Shown in pieces: positions 32,623 to 43,546 of a stretch of 64,000 nt of DNA. Made by a program: the position numbers and the translations under genes. The notes under the pieces were generated by a model. That model saw only the letters and a program-made list of their open reading frames with translations, did not search any database and was not told the origin of the DNA. Source of the stretch: Isoetes taiwanensis (taxonomy: Eukaryota > Streptophyta > Lycopodiopsida > Isoetales > Isoetaceae); assembly GCA_021234155.1 (NCBI GenBank), contig JAJEKV010000002.1:19209592-19273591 (forward strand), written 5' to 3'. How positions within the stretch are numbered: position 1 is the stretch's first letter; each line of letters begins with the position of its first letter.

Positions 32623-35386
32623 AGCCTGAACTTGATAGATATTCTGAGCTTCCTCAGAATCTGTGTCAGAGAGAGAGGGTTCAGCATGTTCAACAGAAAT
32701 GATCTTGCCTGTTTCCAAGTCCATGGTGGCATTGAGGTGACCATCAGTGATGACTAACTGGTCTGTGGCCCAGTAATGGATACTCTTGGCCTGGCGGAGA
32801 AAAGGTCTGCCAACCAACATTTCATAGTCGCCAGGATCTTCCCCAGCCTTCCAAACTCCAAATTCCAAAGGGAATCGGAGATCACCAATGTTGATGTGAA
32901 GAAGAGGCGTGACGCCTTGAGGTCTCGTGATATGGCCATTTGCCAATTTGATGTCATATGGGGCACGATAAAGTTCGTTGATGCCCATTTGTTTGCGGAG
33001 TTTATCCGTGATGAGATTAACTGCGCTACCTCCGTCTATTTGAACATGGTTGACTTGCTGATTACCCACCGTGGCATGGACCGTGGGTGTAGAGGTAGCC
33101 ACAGCCCCAACTAAAACAGTCGGGAGTGGTAACTGGTCCTTGAGAGCAGGACAGAGTTTCAAAATGGTTGCCAAGCTTAAAGGAATTTTGATCTTGGCTA
33201 GCTCCTCTTGGAGTTCCAGAGGCACATGAGAAAAAGGATCTGCTGGTTCCACGGGTGCTGGAGTGCGTGGTAATGAAGCAGCAACTTCTTTGAGTAAGTC
33301 AACCTCTGCAGCAATATTGGGATATGTCTGAGAGCGTGGAGGTTGAGATGTGGAAGGTGTATCTTGTCTTTGTTGAGCTCTGGTGGTGGCATGAACATTT
33401 GCCAGCGTGCGGCCTTCAGCAGCTTGCATGAGATTCAAAATGCTTTGGCGAACTTTAGGCATGACATGTGGCATGAGTTTCTCCAAGTCAGGTGCAAAAT
33501 GAACCTTTTTTTCTTCCTCATGAGGAATGGTGTCAACTGCAAAGGCAGGTTGCGTGCCATTTGGAATAATGGTCAAGGGACGTGATGCCCTGGTCTGGCG
33601 TGAAACCAAACCAACCCAATTTGATGGCTGGACTGGAGGATTAAGAGCCTGGAAAATTTCTTCCTGTGCTTGTTGATCCATCTGAGGTTGATTTGCCGGA
33701 GCTGGTTGATAACGTGATTGCTGAGGCGCGCGAGGTGGCTTCTTAAGAACAGGACGCGGGCCTTGTTTGCCATTAGCAATCCAGAGTTGGTAAGCCGTGA
33801 GGCGGACCGATGTGGTCTGATTGGTGCCAGGAAGCTGTACCTGAACTTGTGGAAGTTGAGGACACGCCGTGGTGGTATGACCCCATTCTTGACAGTGATA
33901 ACACTGAGCTTTAGAAGGATCAAAAGGAGGACGTGGGTTGGGTCCCCGTTGTTGCTCCTGTTGCTGATAAAGTTGGTTGGGTTGCGTCTGCAGTGGTGGC
34001 TGCTGATAGTGCAATTGTTGCTGAGGTGTGGTTTGCACTTGATAAACCATTTTGTTGCGGAAAGGTGTGGGATGAGTGCGAGTGCACTCTTCCGTGGCAT
34101 GATTGCACATGTTGCATCTCTTGCAATGAGGCGGGCCATTGGTGGAGTTGCACTCATTTGCCAAGTGGCCTTGGTATTTGCAGATATGGCACCAGATTTG
34201 ACTGCGCTGTGGATTGGCATGTTGAGGCTGGACAGCCGTCTGTGGAACCATGACAGGTGGAATGAACGGGAGCTCCTGAAGAGCCATGCCACGGGAGGAA
34301 ACATTGACAGAGTGATTGACCAGGTCGATAGCCTGCTCCAAAGTCTTCGGACGCAGGTATTCCGTCATGAGTCTGATAGCTGGAGGAAGTCCTTGGAGAA
34401 ACCAGACCAAGATCTGGCTCTGTGTTGGGTACTCCTTGAGTTTACTGAGCAGAATGTGAAGTCGATCTGCAAAATCCCGGGCAGACTCCGTGGGCTCTTG
34501 TTGAAGTTCATTGAGTTGCTTGAGATGAAGTTGATCATCATCCGTGGTCCCATAATGAGAAAGAAAAGCAGTTCTCATTTCGGACCAATCTTGTTTCCAG
34601 TGGCTTTTGTTGGACATGAGCCATTGATGGGGAGAGCCACGCAGGGTGGTGGAAAAGATGTGGAATTTCAGTTGAGGTTGCGCATGACCATTCAGGATAG
34701 CCAGAGCCTCAAATTCTTCCATGTGGGCCTGAGCACTTTGGTCTAAAGGTTTGCCTTTCGTGTTGCCAAAGGTGGGATAAGTCAATTTAAGAGTCTGAAA
34801 GGTGGATGTGAAAGTGCTTGGCTGGACAGGAACAGTGTAGTGTGGATATTGAGGTGGAGTTGGTGGTGGCATGGTGCCTGAAGGACCCTGATGAAGGGGT
34901 GACTGCGGTTGAGATACTGAAGGTGCCTGAGCATTGGTTTTGAGGTCGGTAAGGTTGTAAACAGGAAGAGTGGTGGGAAATGTAGGGAAAGGAAAGTCCT
35001 GGGTAGGCGCAAAAGAGACATGTGGATATCCCTGCCCACCCGGGGGAGATGATGGTTGTGAAGGAAGAGGCGTATGTCCTGAAGAATGATGAATGTAGGC
35101 ATGATCAGGGGTATGAAAGTAAGGTTGAGAAGGTTGAGCCTGATAGGGCTCCTGATAGCGATGAGGTGACTGAGGCTGTGAGCTTGCATGCTTGGGGCGG
35201 GGAACTGGGACGAGACAGGACACGAGGGGTGGGTGGCGCCGACTGAGCCCGAGACCGAATGTGGCCGCCCTCAATGTCATAAGCAGATCCATACATGTCG
35301 CAAACAGTTTCCGACGATGATGTCGCCTCAAGCCAGATGCCGCCTCGAGAAAGGAGTTCTTCCGGCGGAAATTTTGGACGGATTAT
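32623..35386 (-). CDS. gag-protease ORF of element A (start codon lost)
   Basis: About 900 residues. The N terminus (PPEELLSRGG..., frame of 35386) and the main frame (from about 35200) are out of register, so one indel lies near 35190. The main frame holds a Pro/Gln-rich region, a gag core (KLTYPTFGNTKGKPLDQ; TESARDFADRLHILL), cysteine knuckles (CHICKYQGHLANEC, CNMCNHATEEC, CYHCQEWGHTTTAC) and an aspartic protease (VQIDGGSAVNLIT). Where element B has the initiating ATG, A has ATA (35384-35386). The frame is cut at 32622 by insertion of chromovirus C; the last residues before its stop come from the C LTR. Confidence 0.85.
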
Positions 35387-35438
35387 GGCGCACGAAAAGA
35401 AATGAGGATCGAATCGCACCCAAAGAATGGCGGCATGT

Positions 35439-35939
35439 TGTTTGGGGTCTGGGTTCGGGAACTCCTGGAAGACAGCCCTCTATGAGGACCCGTGGATCTA
35501 ACAGGAGAGTCCGGGGGACTATGTCACGCGGGATTTGCAAGAAGAGAACAAGAAGAAGAAAACAAAACAAATGAGAGGAAAATGATAAGCTTCCTTGATA
35601 TCAATGATGAACATACATGAGCTCTCGCAATCGAGAGAAGTCTGAAAAGAGACAAGACTCAAAACTCATCTAGCCTTCATGTGCCTGATTTGTAGGAACG
35701 TTGGCGGTGCCTCTTGAAGTGCCTAGAATTACGCTGACGCTGACGCGGGCGGTGGCGAGCCATCACTTGTCCGAAATGGGCTCTTGGTAGCGCGACCCTG
35801 TGCTTTGACCGCGTGGGTTCGCCGCTTGGTCTTCTGCTGGGCCTTTGATGGCTGACCCGTGGCTGTCTGTGGATCCTTGAGCTTGACCTGGTCCGTCGTG
35901 TGCATGAATAGTCCTGAACCAGGAGGCACAGGACTAACA
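35439..35939 (-). repeat. element A 5' LTR with internal deletion
   Basis: 501 bp. Compared with its partner at 11851-12432 it lacks about 85 bp after TCATCTAGCCTTCATGTG, including the TATATATA box, so transcription from this LTR is probably lost. Confidence 0.87.
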
Positions 35940-36080
35940 GCTGCATTAATTACAGGCTGCCACATAATGTTGGAATGAGATATACTGGAGCTCTTCTCTT
36001 ATTGGACAGTTTAAAAAGCTGACATGGCATTTTAAGCATCCCTTAATGGGACAAAATGTGATCTCATTTTTCCTCTAATG

Positions 36081-39000
36081 ACTGGAGGATTATCCCAACC
36101 CGTGGGTATCGTCTTACTGTCCAGAAGGGCACGCAGTTGATTGTAGCCTGCCAAATGCTGCATATAAATTTGTGCAAACTGAAGATCCTCAGGATGCGCT
36201 AGACACTTCTGCACTTGTTCAAGTGTTTCAGCTTGCCACAAAGGTAAGTGATGAGCAAGCTCAGGCATGTACTCCTGGCCAAGAGTGTGAGAGCGGTCAT
36301 GATCCTTCAAATAGGGGTTGTTATCCATTAACAACCAGTGAGCATCAGGGTTGTCAGAAAAATTGCGATGTGGCTCGCCTCTGAATTTGTGTTGTGTATG
36401 AGCCAGATAGAAGTCATGAAAGATATACACCATCGGCTGAACAACTCTGAAGGTAATCAAATCCGGATCTTCACAGTGGATTAGGTCGAAGACTAAGAGG
36501 GCACAGAGTAAGCCTTTGTCTTCGACTGAAAGGTCCGGCCAAATCCTGAGAAAATCCTCACTGCATAGCTGTGCATTAACCTGGCCGTCTGCCGCGTACC
36601 ACTTCAGAAGAAAGAGGTGGCGTCGGGCAACCACATAATCCAGGTAACTGGAAGGAGGAGCGAAATCCACAGGAATGTGGAGAGCTATATTAATGTAACC
36701 TTCCTGTTTATGTTGGACGTCTTCAGCAAATTGAACAGCTTCCTGGAGTTGATGGTCGAGGTTACGGATCTGATTTTCCTTTTCAAGCAGGAGACGGGAG
36801 TGATCACGGAACCTTTTATGAGAGAGCGTGCCATGTGAAGAGGATTGCCTAGGAGTATGGAGTCGAAGCGTGGCAATCTCTGCGTCATCAATGATCTTCT
36901 GCTTCTGAGCCTTCGTAAGTTGATCCTGGAGAGGCATGAGCTGACTGGTCAGCGTGGAAAGATGAGCTTCTAAGGAGGTGATTCGAACATCGCGCTCAGT
37001 AAGGGCGTGGACTTGATTGGTGTAACTTTGAGAGAGCTCTGTATACAAGGTGTTAAGTTTGGCAAGGTCTTTATCCTTGTCGCCTAGGAGATTATCCTTG
37101 GCCTTAACCTGCTCCAGCAATTCCTGAATGGTGGATTGCAACTGAGCCTGTTGATCAGCAAATAGGCTATTCTGATCTTGTGCATTCTTGAGATCCTCAC
37201 GGGCCTGTAAAAGAGCCTCGTGCTTCTGTTGAACTTTTTCTTCCAGAGTTTGAATTTGCATGTTGGCAGCTTGAAGATCCCTGTGAACAATTTCCGATGC
37301 CTCCATGTACGCTTGAACTCCATTCATGAAAACTTCTTGGGAGTCCTGTAACTTGAGGACAACGGCTTGAACATCCTGTTGATATTGATAGAGGGCCTGC
37401 CTGGGAGGAAGAGGTGCAGGGCCCTGTTGTTGCCTTGTCTCTGTGACGTCTGAGAGACATGGTGAGAAGTGGAGGGCATGGATTCTGTGGAGGAAGAAGA
37501 GACAGTAACATGCGTGGCGTTGTTTTGATCATGACCAGGAGAAAGAGGTTGGCGTGAAGTTTTAGCCTGCTGATTGTGAGGAAGAGAATGAAGGGATTGA
37601 TGAGTGGATGTACGAGAAGCGGAAGGTGACCCAGGGAGAGGAAGGTAATGACGGATGATGGCTTGAAGATGGGCACCCAAGGAGGCTTCAAAGCCAGAAG
37701 AAGGGGATGCCCTGATGCGATCTACTTCATGAAGAATTCTGAAGAACATCATTTGTGGCCAATCAATATGGTGAGGAGAGTGGATGGCCATGATGACAAC
37801 ATTAGAATAGAATAGAATAGAATAGAATAGAATAGAATAGAATAGAATACATTAATGCCCCTTGTGCCGCGAGGCCCCTGGACTTGTGTAGCATGGGCGA
37901 GCTCCCTAAAAAGGATGCTACTAGCGCATCACGCTGTTATTATGTAGCCTTTTCTGAAGGCTGACTTTTTTCTTTTAATACCGGCATCCCGCTTTATCTC
38001 GGCTTCTTGGCCGTACAGTGATGCGTCGTTATCAATCAGCTTTTAACTAAACAATTTGTATGGGGTTTTATGACCCGTTTTGTACGGATCATATTACGAA
38101 CCCTCTTTCACTGTGTACTTCTTTATGTCTTGTCAGCATTCTCTGAATCACGTCTGCCAAATCCCGAAGCGATTCTGTTATCGTCATCAGAACGTAGATC
38201 GGTTCCCCCCATCTTATACTTCTGTACTTGTCTCTGATGTCTCCGTAGATCGGGCAGTCATTAATCATGTGGTTCTCATCCTCTATTCCTCCACCGTCAC
38301 AGATTCTGCATATCCTGTCCTTCTTGTCTATCCCTCTCCACCTGTCCTTTTCGATTCTTAGATCATGACTTCCCATCCTAAATCTGGCCAGAATGTCTCT
38401 TCTGTTTTTTCCCAATATGTTATCCCGGTACATCTGGTGTCCTATTTGCTGATCTGGGTTGAAAACCTGTGTGAGCCAGGCTGTCTTGGGGCCTGTGTGC
38501 CTTTGCAACCATGTTCTTGTGGCTCTGTCTGCCCATTCCTCATTCCACCACCCTTCTTCAATTAGGTCGCTCAAATTTAATCCCATTTCTCTGGTCCAAA
38601 CTGCCACATCTTTAAACCATCCACTTCCCGTGAGGATGTGTGCTTTTGCTGACTCGGTAATTGCGAACTATTTATTATAGAACTGTTTATTGATATGGGT
38701 GTTCTTGATGGAATACCCAAGGAATTTTCGCCACAGAAACTTTACAAAAGTGTCATGGGTCTTGGCAATATTTGTGAGACGATACATGTTGGCTTGATAA
38801 GCTGTTGCGCCATACTGAGTGACATCCTGGTCCTGTAAGGCAGCCCAAGATAAAGAAGGTCTTTTAAGAGGAATGTGGAATACCTCAGAAATCAGAACCT
38901 GAGTGAGCAAAATGGTGGTGCCATCGACCGTGGTGGCGTATCCTTCCGGGTTGTTGATGATATGAGCGACAAACTGCTTCAATTGCTCTGGATTTGGTGC

Positions 39001-39156
39001 GGGAAGGTCCTGTTGAGAGAATTCATAAACTTCACGACTCGGACCAACTAGGGCTTCTCGAAAGGTGGGTGTGGAGAAGGTCACGGACTCAAAAAGAGCC
39101 GGATCCCGTGGAGCAGAAGCTTGAAGTTGAGGAAATTTGGGTGAAGCAAATGCATG
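36081..39156 (-). pseudogene. N-terminal and middle part of element B long 3' ORF
   Basis: Read from about 39156 (the ATG region has a one-base loss relative to A) through FREALVGPSREVYEFSQQD and TILLTQVLISEVFHIPL, which are continuous here while A has a frame change. It is interrupted by a LINE (37801-38673), resumes 37800-36081 with a further frame change near 37325, and covers the coiled coil and part of the C-terminal domain. It ends at MITE-1, and the remainder is at 10640-11431. Function unknown, as for the A copy. Confidence 0.75.
37801..38673 (-). mobile_element. 5'-truncated LINE with (TATTC)n tail
   Basis: Minus-strand insertion in B's long ORF. It encodes the C-terminal end of a non-LTR reverse-transcriptase protein (38089-38607) with a zinc-finger-like CRICDGGGIEDENHMINDCP. 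The 3' UTR ends in about ten TATTC units (plus strand AATAG, 37805-37850). Comparison with element A restores an uninterrupted site if ATTA (37801-37804 and 38674-38677) is the target duplication. Confidence 0.75.
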
Positions 39157-39628
39157 GCGAAAAAAGCCGGAAAGGAACAGAAGATCTCAGGTTGAGAAGC
39201 CGGAGGGCGGAGAGCAGAAGACGAAAACGAAGATAGACGAAAAGGTTTTAGGGCGCACAAGGTGTGTCGAAGGGGCGTGATGAGAAGGAAACGGCAACCG
39301 TTGATGATGCCAGGTGGCGATAGATGCGAAGGAGGGGATTGAGAGGCAAAAATGTGGCTAAGTCCCCAAACAGTTAAGGGGATAGCAATGAACGGTGGAG
39401 ATGAGACCGGAATGAAGAATCGGAGGTGACAGCTGGCGAAGGTACAAACATTAATGTCCGACAGGCGTGAAAGGAAGGAATGTCATTTAATGTGGGCAAC
39501 TCGAAGTGGGATATCATTAAAACGAAGGTGTCAGAAGGTACCATGGCTAGATATGCGGCGGGAGAAAAGATTCCAATTTAGAAACGGCCTTGCATTGCAA
39601 CCACGTCGGCGAGTTTTCTGATTGGTCC

Positions 39629-39664
39629 ACGTCGACAGGATTCCCGTCGGTTGGGCTATATAAG
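39629..39664 (+). promoter_or_regulatory. conserved promoter of the antisense ORF (element B)
   Basis: ATTGGTCCACGTCGAC followed by the TATA box CTATATAAG (39656-39664), matching element A in order and spacing. Confidence 0.6.
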
Positions 39665-39702
39665 ACGAGCAGTGGGTAAAGCTGAGACACCCTTTGGCGA
39701 CC

Positions 39703-39963
39703 ATGAGTATGGCAACAGCTGGTTTGAACGAGAACTTCACTATGCCTTCGAATTGCCAGGAATGGATCACCTGCAAGATGAACTGTCTAGACCTCTGGAA
39801 ATGCCACAACCGTGGCATCCCTATGGATGGCTGGTGCAGTGGGATGGCTGAGCATCCCGACCCTCTGACCAACCCCATGGAGGTGGTGGTGCATCTGAGC
39901 TGGGATCCAGAGCAGAACTACTACCATATCCTCCGCATAACCTCTGCTCCAAACCCGGAGTAG
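39703..39963 (+). CDS. antisense small cysteine-rich ORF, element B copy
   Basis: 86 residues, same length as the A copy and fully open, although neighbouring genes of the same element are broken. It shares NCQEWITCKMNCLDLW, MDGWCSGMAEHPDP and ITSAPNPE, with all five cysteines. The start is taken at ATG 39703, 39 bp after the TATA box; the stop is TAG 39961-39963. Over the 16 codons of the first shared block, nine differ between copies and all nine are synonymous. Function unknown. Confidence 0.8.
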   Translation: MSMATAGLNENFTMPSNCQEWITCKMNCLDLWKCHNRGIPMDGWCSGMAEHPDPLTNPMEVVVHLSWDPEQNYYHILRITSAPNPE

Positions 39964-39993
39964 AGGGGTTTTTAACTTAGGATTTTGTATATA

Positions 39994-40055
39994 GGGCGTT
40001 GCCCATTTTGTAAGTAGAGCTCTGCTCATAGCGGAAGTAAGTGAGCAATGCTCAC
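39994..40055. other. three short hairpins after the antisense ORF (element B)
   Basis: GGGCGTTGCCC (39994-40004), GAGCTCTGCTC (40016-40026) and GTGAGCAATGCTCAC (40041-40055). They align with the three hairpins of element A; two show paired G-C to A-T changes. Confidence 0.6.
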
Positions 40056-40094
40056 ATTTTGTAATTTGCCTCTACTAATATAAATATGCCGCTT

Positions 40095-43080
40095 TTAGTC
40101 ACTATCTGTGGAGTCGGAACTGTGTGGTGCATCTTGTGTAGAACTGTCTGTAGCTTCTGTATGAAATTGTTTAAGGCGAAAGCCATTAACCAGGGTAGGT
40201 AATGGAGTGCCATCCAACTCGGCCAGTTTGAAAACACTGGGTTGAACAACTTGAATAATTTGATAAGGACCAAGCCACCTGAACTTTAACTTGCCCGGAA
40301 AATTTTTGTAACGAGAATCATAAAGAAGAACCAAATCACCTTCTTTGAATGTTTTTGTCTTAAGACGTTTATCACGCAAGGATTTCTGCAACTGTTGACC
40401 ATGAAGAACACGAATGTAAGCATCTCTCCGAAGTTCATCTAACTGTTCCAATTGATAAACTCGTTCCTTAAGTGCAGCAGGTGGATTATGTGCTGTAGCA
40501 AGTTGGAAACGGAGAGTCGGAAGAATATATTCAAAGGGCATGAGAGCTTCTTGACCATAAACTAATTTGAAAGGAGTGTGGCCAGTAGCAATTTTGAAAC
40601 TGGTGTTGTAAGCCCAAAGAACAGTAGGCAACTTGTCTTGCCAATCTGTGCGAGAAGCGTCACAAATTTTCTTGAGAACAGTGATGAGCATTTTGTTGGT
40701 ACTTTCAGCCAATCCATTTCCTTGAGGATAGTAAGGTGTACTCTTCCGGTGCTGTATGTGAAGATATTTATCAGCTCCTTGATGGTATGATTGACAAAAT
40801 GCACGCCACGATCACTAACAAGTTCCGTGGGACAACCAAAACGCGTGATGATGTGTGTGTAAAGAACCTTGGCTGTACTTGCAGCAGTATTGTCTGGAAG
40901 GGCACAAGCTTCCGCCCATTTTGTAGCATAATCAGTGATGACCAGAATGTAGCGGGCACGGGTGTGCCGCGCTGGTGGGTCCATGGGCCCCACAAAGTCC
41001 ATTCCCCATTTGCTGAAGGGAAGTGGCGTGGCGACCGGCGTCAAGGGTAGAGCGTCACGGGCCATGGGCTTTCCCACACGCTGACAGACGTCACACGTGC
41101 GAGCATAAGCGTGAGCATCTTTGAAGAGTGTGGGCCAGAAATATTCTGCCAAAAGAATTTTGCGTGTCGTGGCGTCATCGCTGAAATGACCACCACCAAG
41201 CCCGTCATGGGTTTGTCGAACAATATCGGGCACCTCATGAGGGAGGACACAACGACGGAGGACCATGTCTTTGCCGCGTTTGTATAAGTGGCCTGCAACC
41301 ATGGTATAGTCACGGACCTCTCTGAGAAACTGACGGTGGCGGGAGCGAAGCTTGTCTAGAGAGAGCGTCGGATCGTCGGGAGGAAGAGCACCAGTGAGAA
41401 GATATTGCTGAAAGTCGTGAAACTAATGGGGCGTGGTCGTGACCAGGAACAATTGAGCATCTGGAAAGGCATCAGAAACACCCGTGGAGGGATCATCCGT
41501 GTGGATGCGTGAAAGATAATCAGGCACCACATGAGACTTGCCTGCCTTATGAACAATTTCGAAGGGAGCGAATTCTTGCAGAAGAAGGACCCAACGAGCA
41601 ATTCTACTCGTGGGCGTGGCTTTGTGAGGAGAGCTTGATGATCAACAAAGAACTTGATCTGGCTGCCCAACAAATAATGACGGAAACGTTGGACACAGAA
41701 AACTAAGCCCAAGGGTAAAAGCATGCTACGGTGTACCACTTTTGGAACCCTCAAAAGTACCTACACTGGGTACTTTTAAAACTGGTACTTTCTGTTTTTT
41801 CTTTCCATTAAAATCAATCAAAATTTTTTGAATTGAGGGTCAATAACATGTCAATCTATAGTACTAGAGGATAACAATACTACTAATGACTAAAATAAAT
41901 GAATTAACTCTCAAACTTATTGTTTATTGCGGCATTTTTGCAAGTTCCCAGTACCCAGTGCTGGGTACTTTTCTGGGTAGTTTTGTACTACCTAAATAGG
42001 TACTTTAGATGGTACACCCTAGCATGCTTTCACCCCCAAGGCTTCCCGTTCCGTGGCAGAATAGTTGCGCTCAGCAGGATTGAGTTTCCGGCTGGCATAG
42101 CGGATTGGTTTATCCGTGTGTTCATCATAGGCCTGAGAAAGAACAACACCAATGGCAAAAGCAGAGACATCAACATGAACGTGGAAGGGCTTGTTCCATT
42201 GAGGAGGAACAAGTACCGGGGCCTGAGTAAGTAACAGTTTCAACTTCTGAAAAGCAGCTTCCACTTGAGGATTCCAAGCCCAAGTGGATTCATCACCTGT
42301 GAGTTTATGAATGGGATCAGCTATAGCTGCAAGTCCAGGGATGAAGGTGGAATAGTAATTAACCTTACCCAGGAAGGAACGTGTCTCTTTGATATTAGAT
42401 GGTGCTTGAGCCTTCAGTACACAACTGATTTTAGCAGGATCCGTGGTGATCCCATCTTTGCTAACCACATGACCCAAAAGAACACCTGAGGTGACGCGGA
42501 AAGTGCACTTCTCAGGATTGAGAGTAATGCCAGATTCATCACATTTTTGAAAGACAAGCTCTAACTTCTCCAAGTGATCATCCATGGAGCTGTAGGCTGA
42601 AAAATCATCTTGAAAGATCTGGAGAAAAGGTTGATCCTTCATATAGTCTTGAAAGACAGAGAGCATGATGCGCTGAAAGGTTGAAGGAGAGTTTGATAAA
42701 CCAAAAGGGACCACCTTGTAGGCAAAAGTGCCCCACGGGGTGGTGAAGGTAGTTTTGAGTTGATCTTCTTGCTTGATAGAAATTTGATTGTACCCAGAGA
42801 AACCATCCATGAAAGAGTACATCTCATGACCAGCAACCTCTTCAAGAACCTGGTCAGTGAAGGGAAGCGGGAAGTGATCACGCTCCGTAGCTTGATTGAG
42901 TTTTCTGTAGTCCACGCAGACGCGGATCTTACCATTGTGTTTGAGAGCAATGACGATGGGGCTCACCCATTCAAAGTGTTTGACCTCATAAATCAGGCCA
43001 GCAGCTAAGAGTTTGTCAATTTCGGCCTTGACACGGTCACGGTAATTTGGGTTGAGCCGGTTGCATCGTTGCTAGATTGG
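40095..43080 (-). pseudogene. element B pol (RT, RNase H, integrase)
   Basis: The RT frame 42966-42019 is open and well conserved: HNGKIRVCVDYRKLNQ, PWGTFAYKVVPFGLSNSP, active site FQDDFSAYS, then RNase H HVDVSAFAIGVVLSQ and NYSATEREAL. A 320-bp MITE (41715-42034) interrupts RNase H. The integrase continues at 41302-40740 with a zinc region (GGGHFSDDATT...CDVCQ), GMDFVGP and VSDRGVHF. After a frame change near 40740, 40712-40095 gives AESTNKM with the third catalytic residue and a GPY/F-like end (FRWLGPYQIIQVV). DDFS at the RT site and absence of a chromodomain fit the Athila/Tat group. Confidence 0.85.
41715..42034. mobile_element. MITE-2 in element B RNase H
   Basis: 320 bp. Termini are inverted repeats GTAAAAGCATGCTACGGTGT and (reverse complement of the right end) GGTGAAAGCATGCTAGGGTG, continuing into TACCA. 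Flanked by CCCAAGG (41708-41714 and 42035-42041), a 7-bp repeat extendable to 8 with one mismatch, which would suit a hAT-like element. A (C)n run at the right edge leaves the exact border uncertain. Confidence 0.7.
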
Positions 43081-43546
43081 GCGTGCATCGGGTTTGGTAG
43101 GAATGGTGAGTTCCCCAACTCTTTTTGATACCGCAAGTCTTTATAGCTCCAAGCAAAAAATATGTTTGAACTTCTTGAACAATCACGCCTGGCGTGCTTT
43201 ATAAGTGGATGGAAGTTTAGCGCCTAAGCTTTACGGGTTGATTGTTACCAATGTCCACGATGTCCACTTCGAGTTTGAATATGAGGAACAACCTCCGTGT
43301 CCCGAACCCCGATGAGCGTGAGGTTGAAGCATGACGAAGGAGCAAAGATTTTGAGTGGTGAAGAAAAGAGGTCACCGAGTGGCATCAAGCAAGGGTTGCT
43401 TCATGACGGCATGAACATCAACACCGAAGAAGGGGTTGTGTCCGAAAAATGATCAAGAGGTTGAATGCGATTGCGGGGAAGCCGTAAGGGTCCAAGAGAG
43501 CAGCCACATCCTCGGTCCCGATCCAAAGGTCATCTCACCCCAAGGA

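Larger units (their letters stand above)
11851..35939 (-). mobile_element. gypsy LTR element A (same family as B)
   Basis: Bounded by LTRs 11851-12432 (3') and 35439-35939 (5') and a perfect 5-bp TSD, GCTGC (11846-11850 and 35940-35944). Inserted in MITE-1, itself in element B. Without chromovirus C it is about 11.0 kb. Sense order: gag-protease (35386-32623), pol (19534-16377), antisense ORF (15959-16219), long ORF (15433-12427). gag has lost its ATG, pol is frameshifted and the 5' LTR lacks its TATA region, so the copy is inactive. Confidence 0.88.
11432..36080. mobile_element. MITE-1 with CATTAGAG termini, split by element A
   Basis: The two halves are 11432-11850 and 35945-36080, about 555 bp joined. 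Termini are inverted repeats: CATTAGAGAAAATTTGAGAT at the left and, reverse-complemented, CATTAGAGGAAAAATGAGAT at the right, extending about 38 bp. An internal inverted pair, AACTTTTGATCCA / TGGATCAAAAGTT, is present. It sits in B's long ORF. Comparison with A suggests that the flanking 21 nt are complete without duplication, so no TSD is apparent. Superfamily unknown. Confidence 0.65.

Noticed and set aside
37801-37851. Stand-alone AATAG microsatellite or satellite
   Set aside because: It is the 3' tail of the minus-strand LINE and one insertion border; not an independent array.
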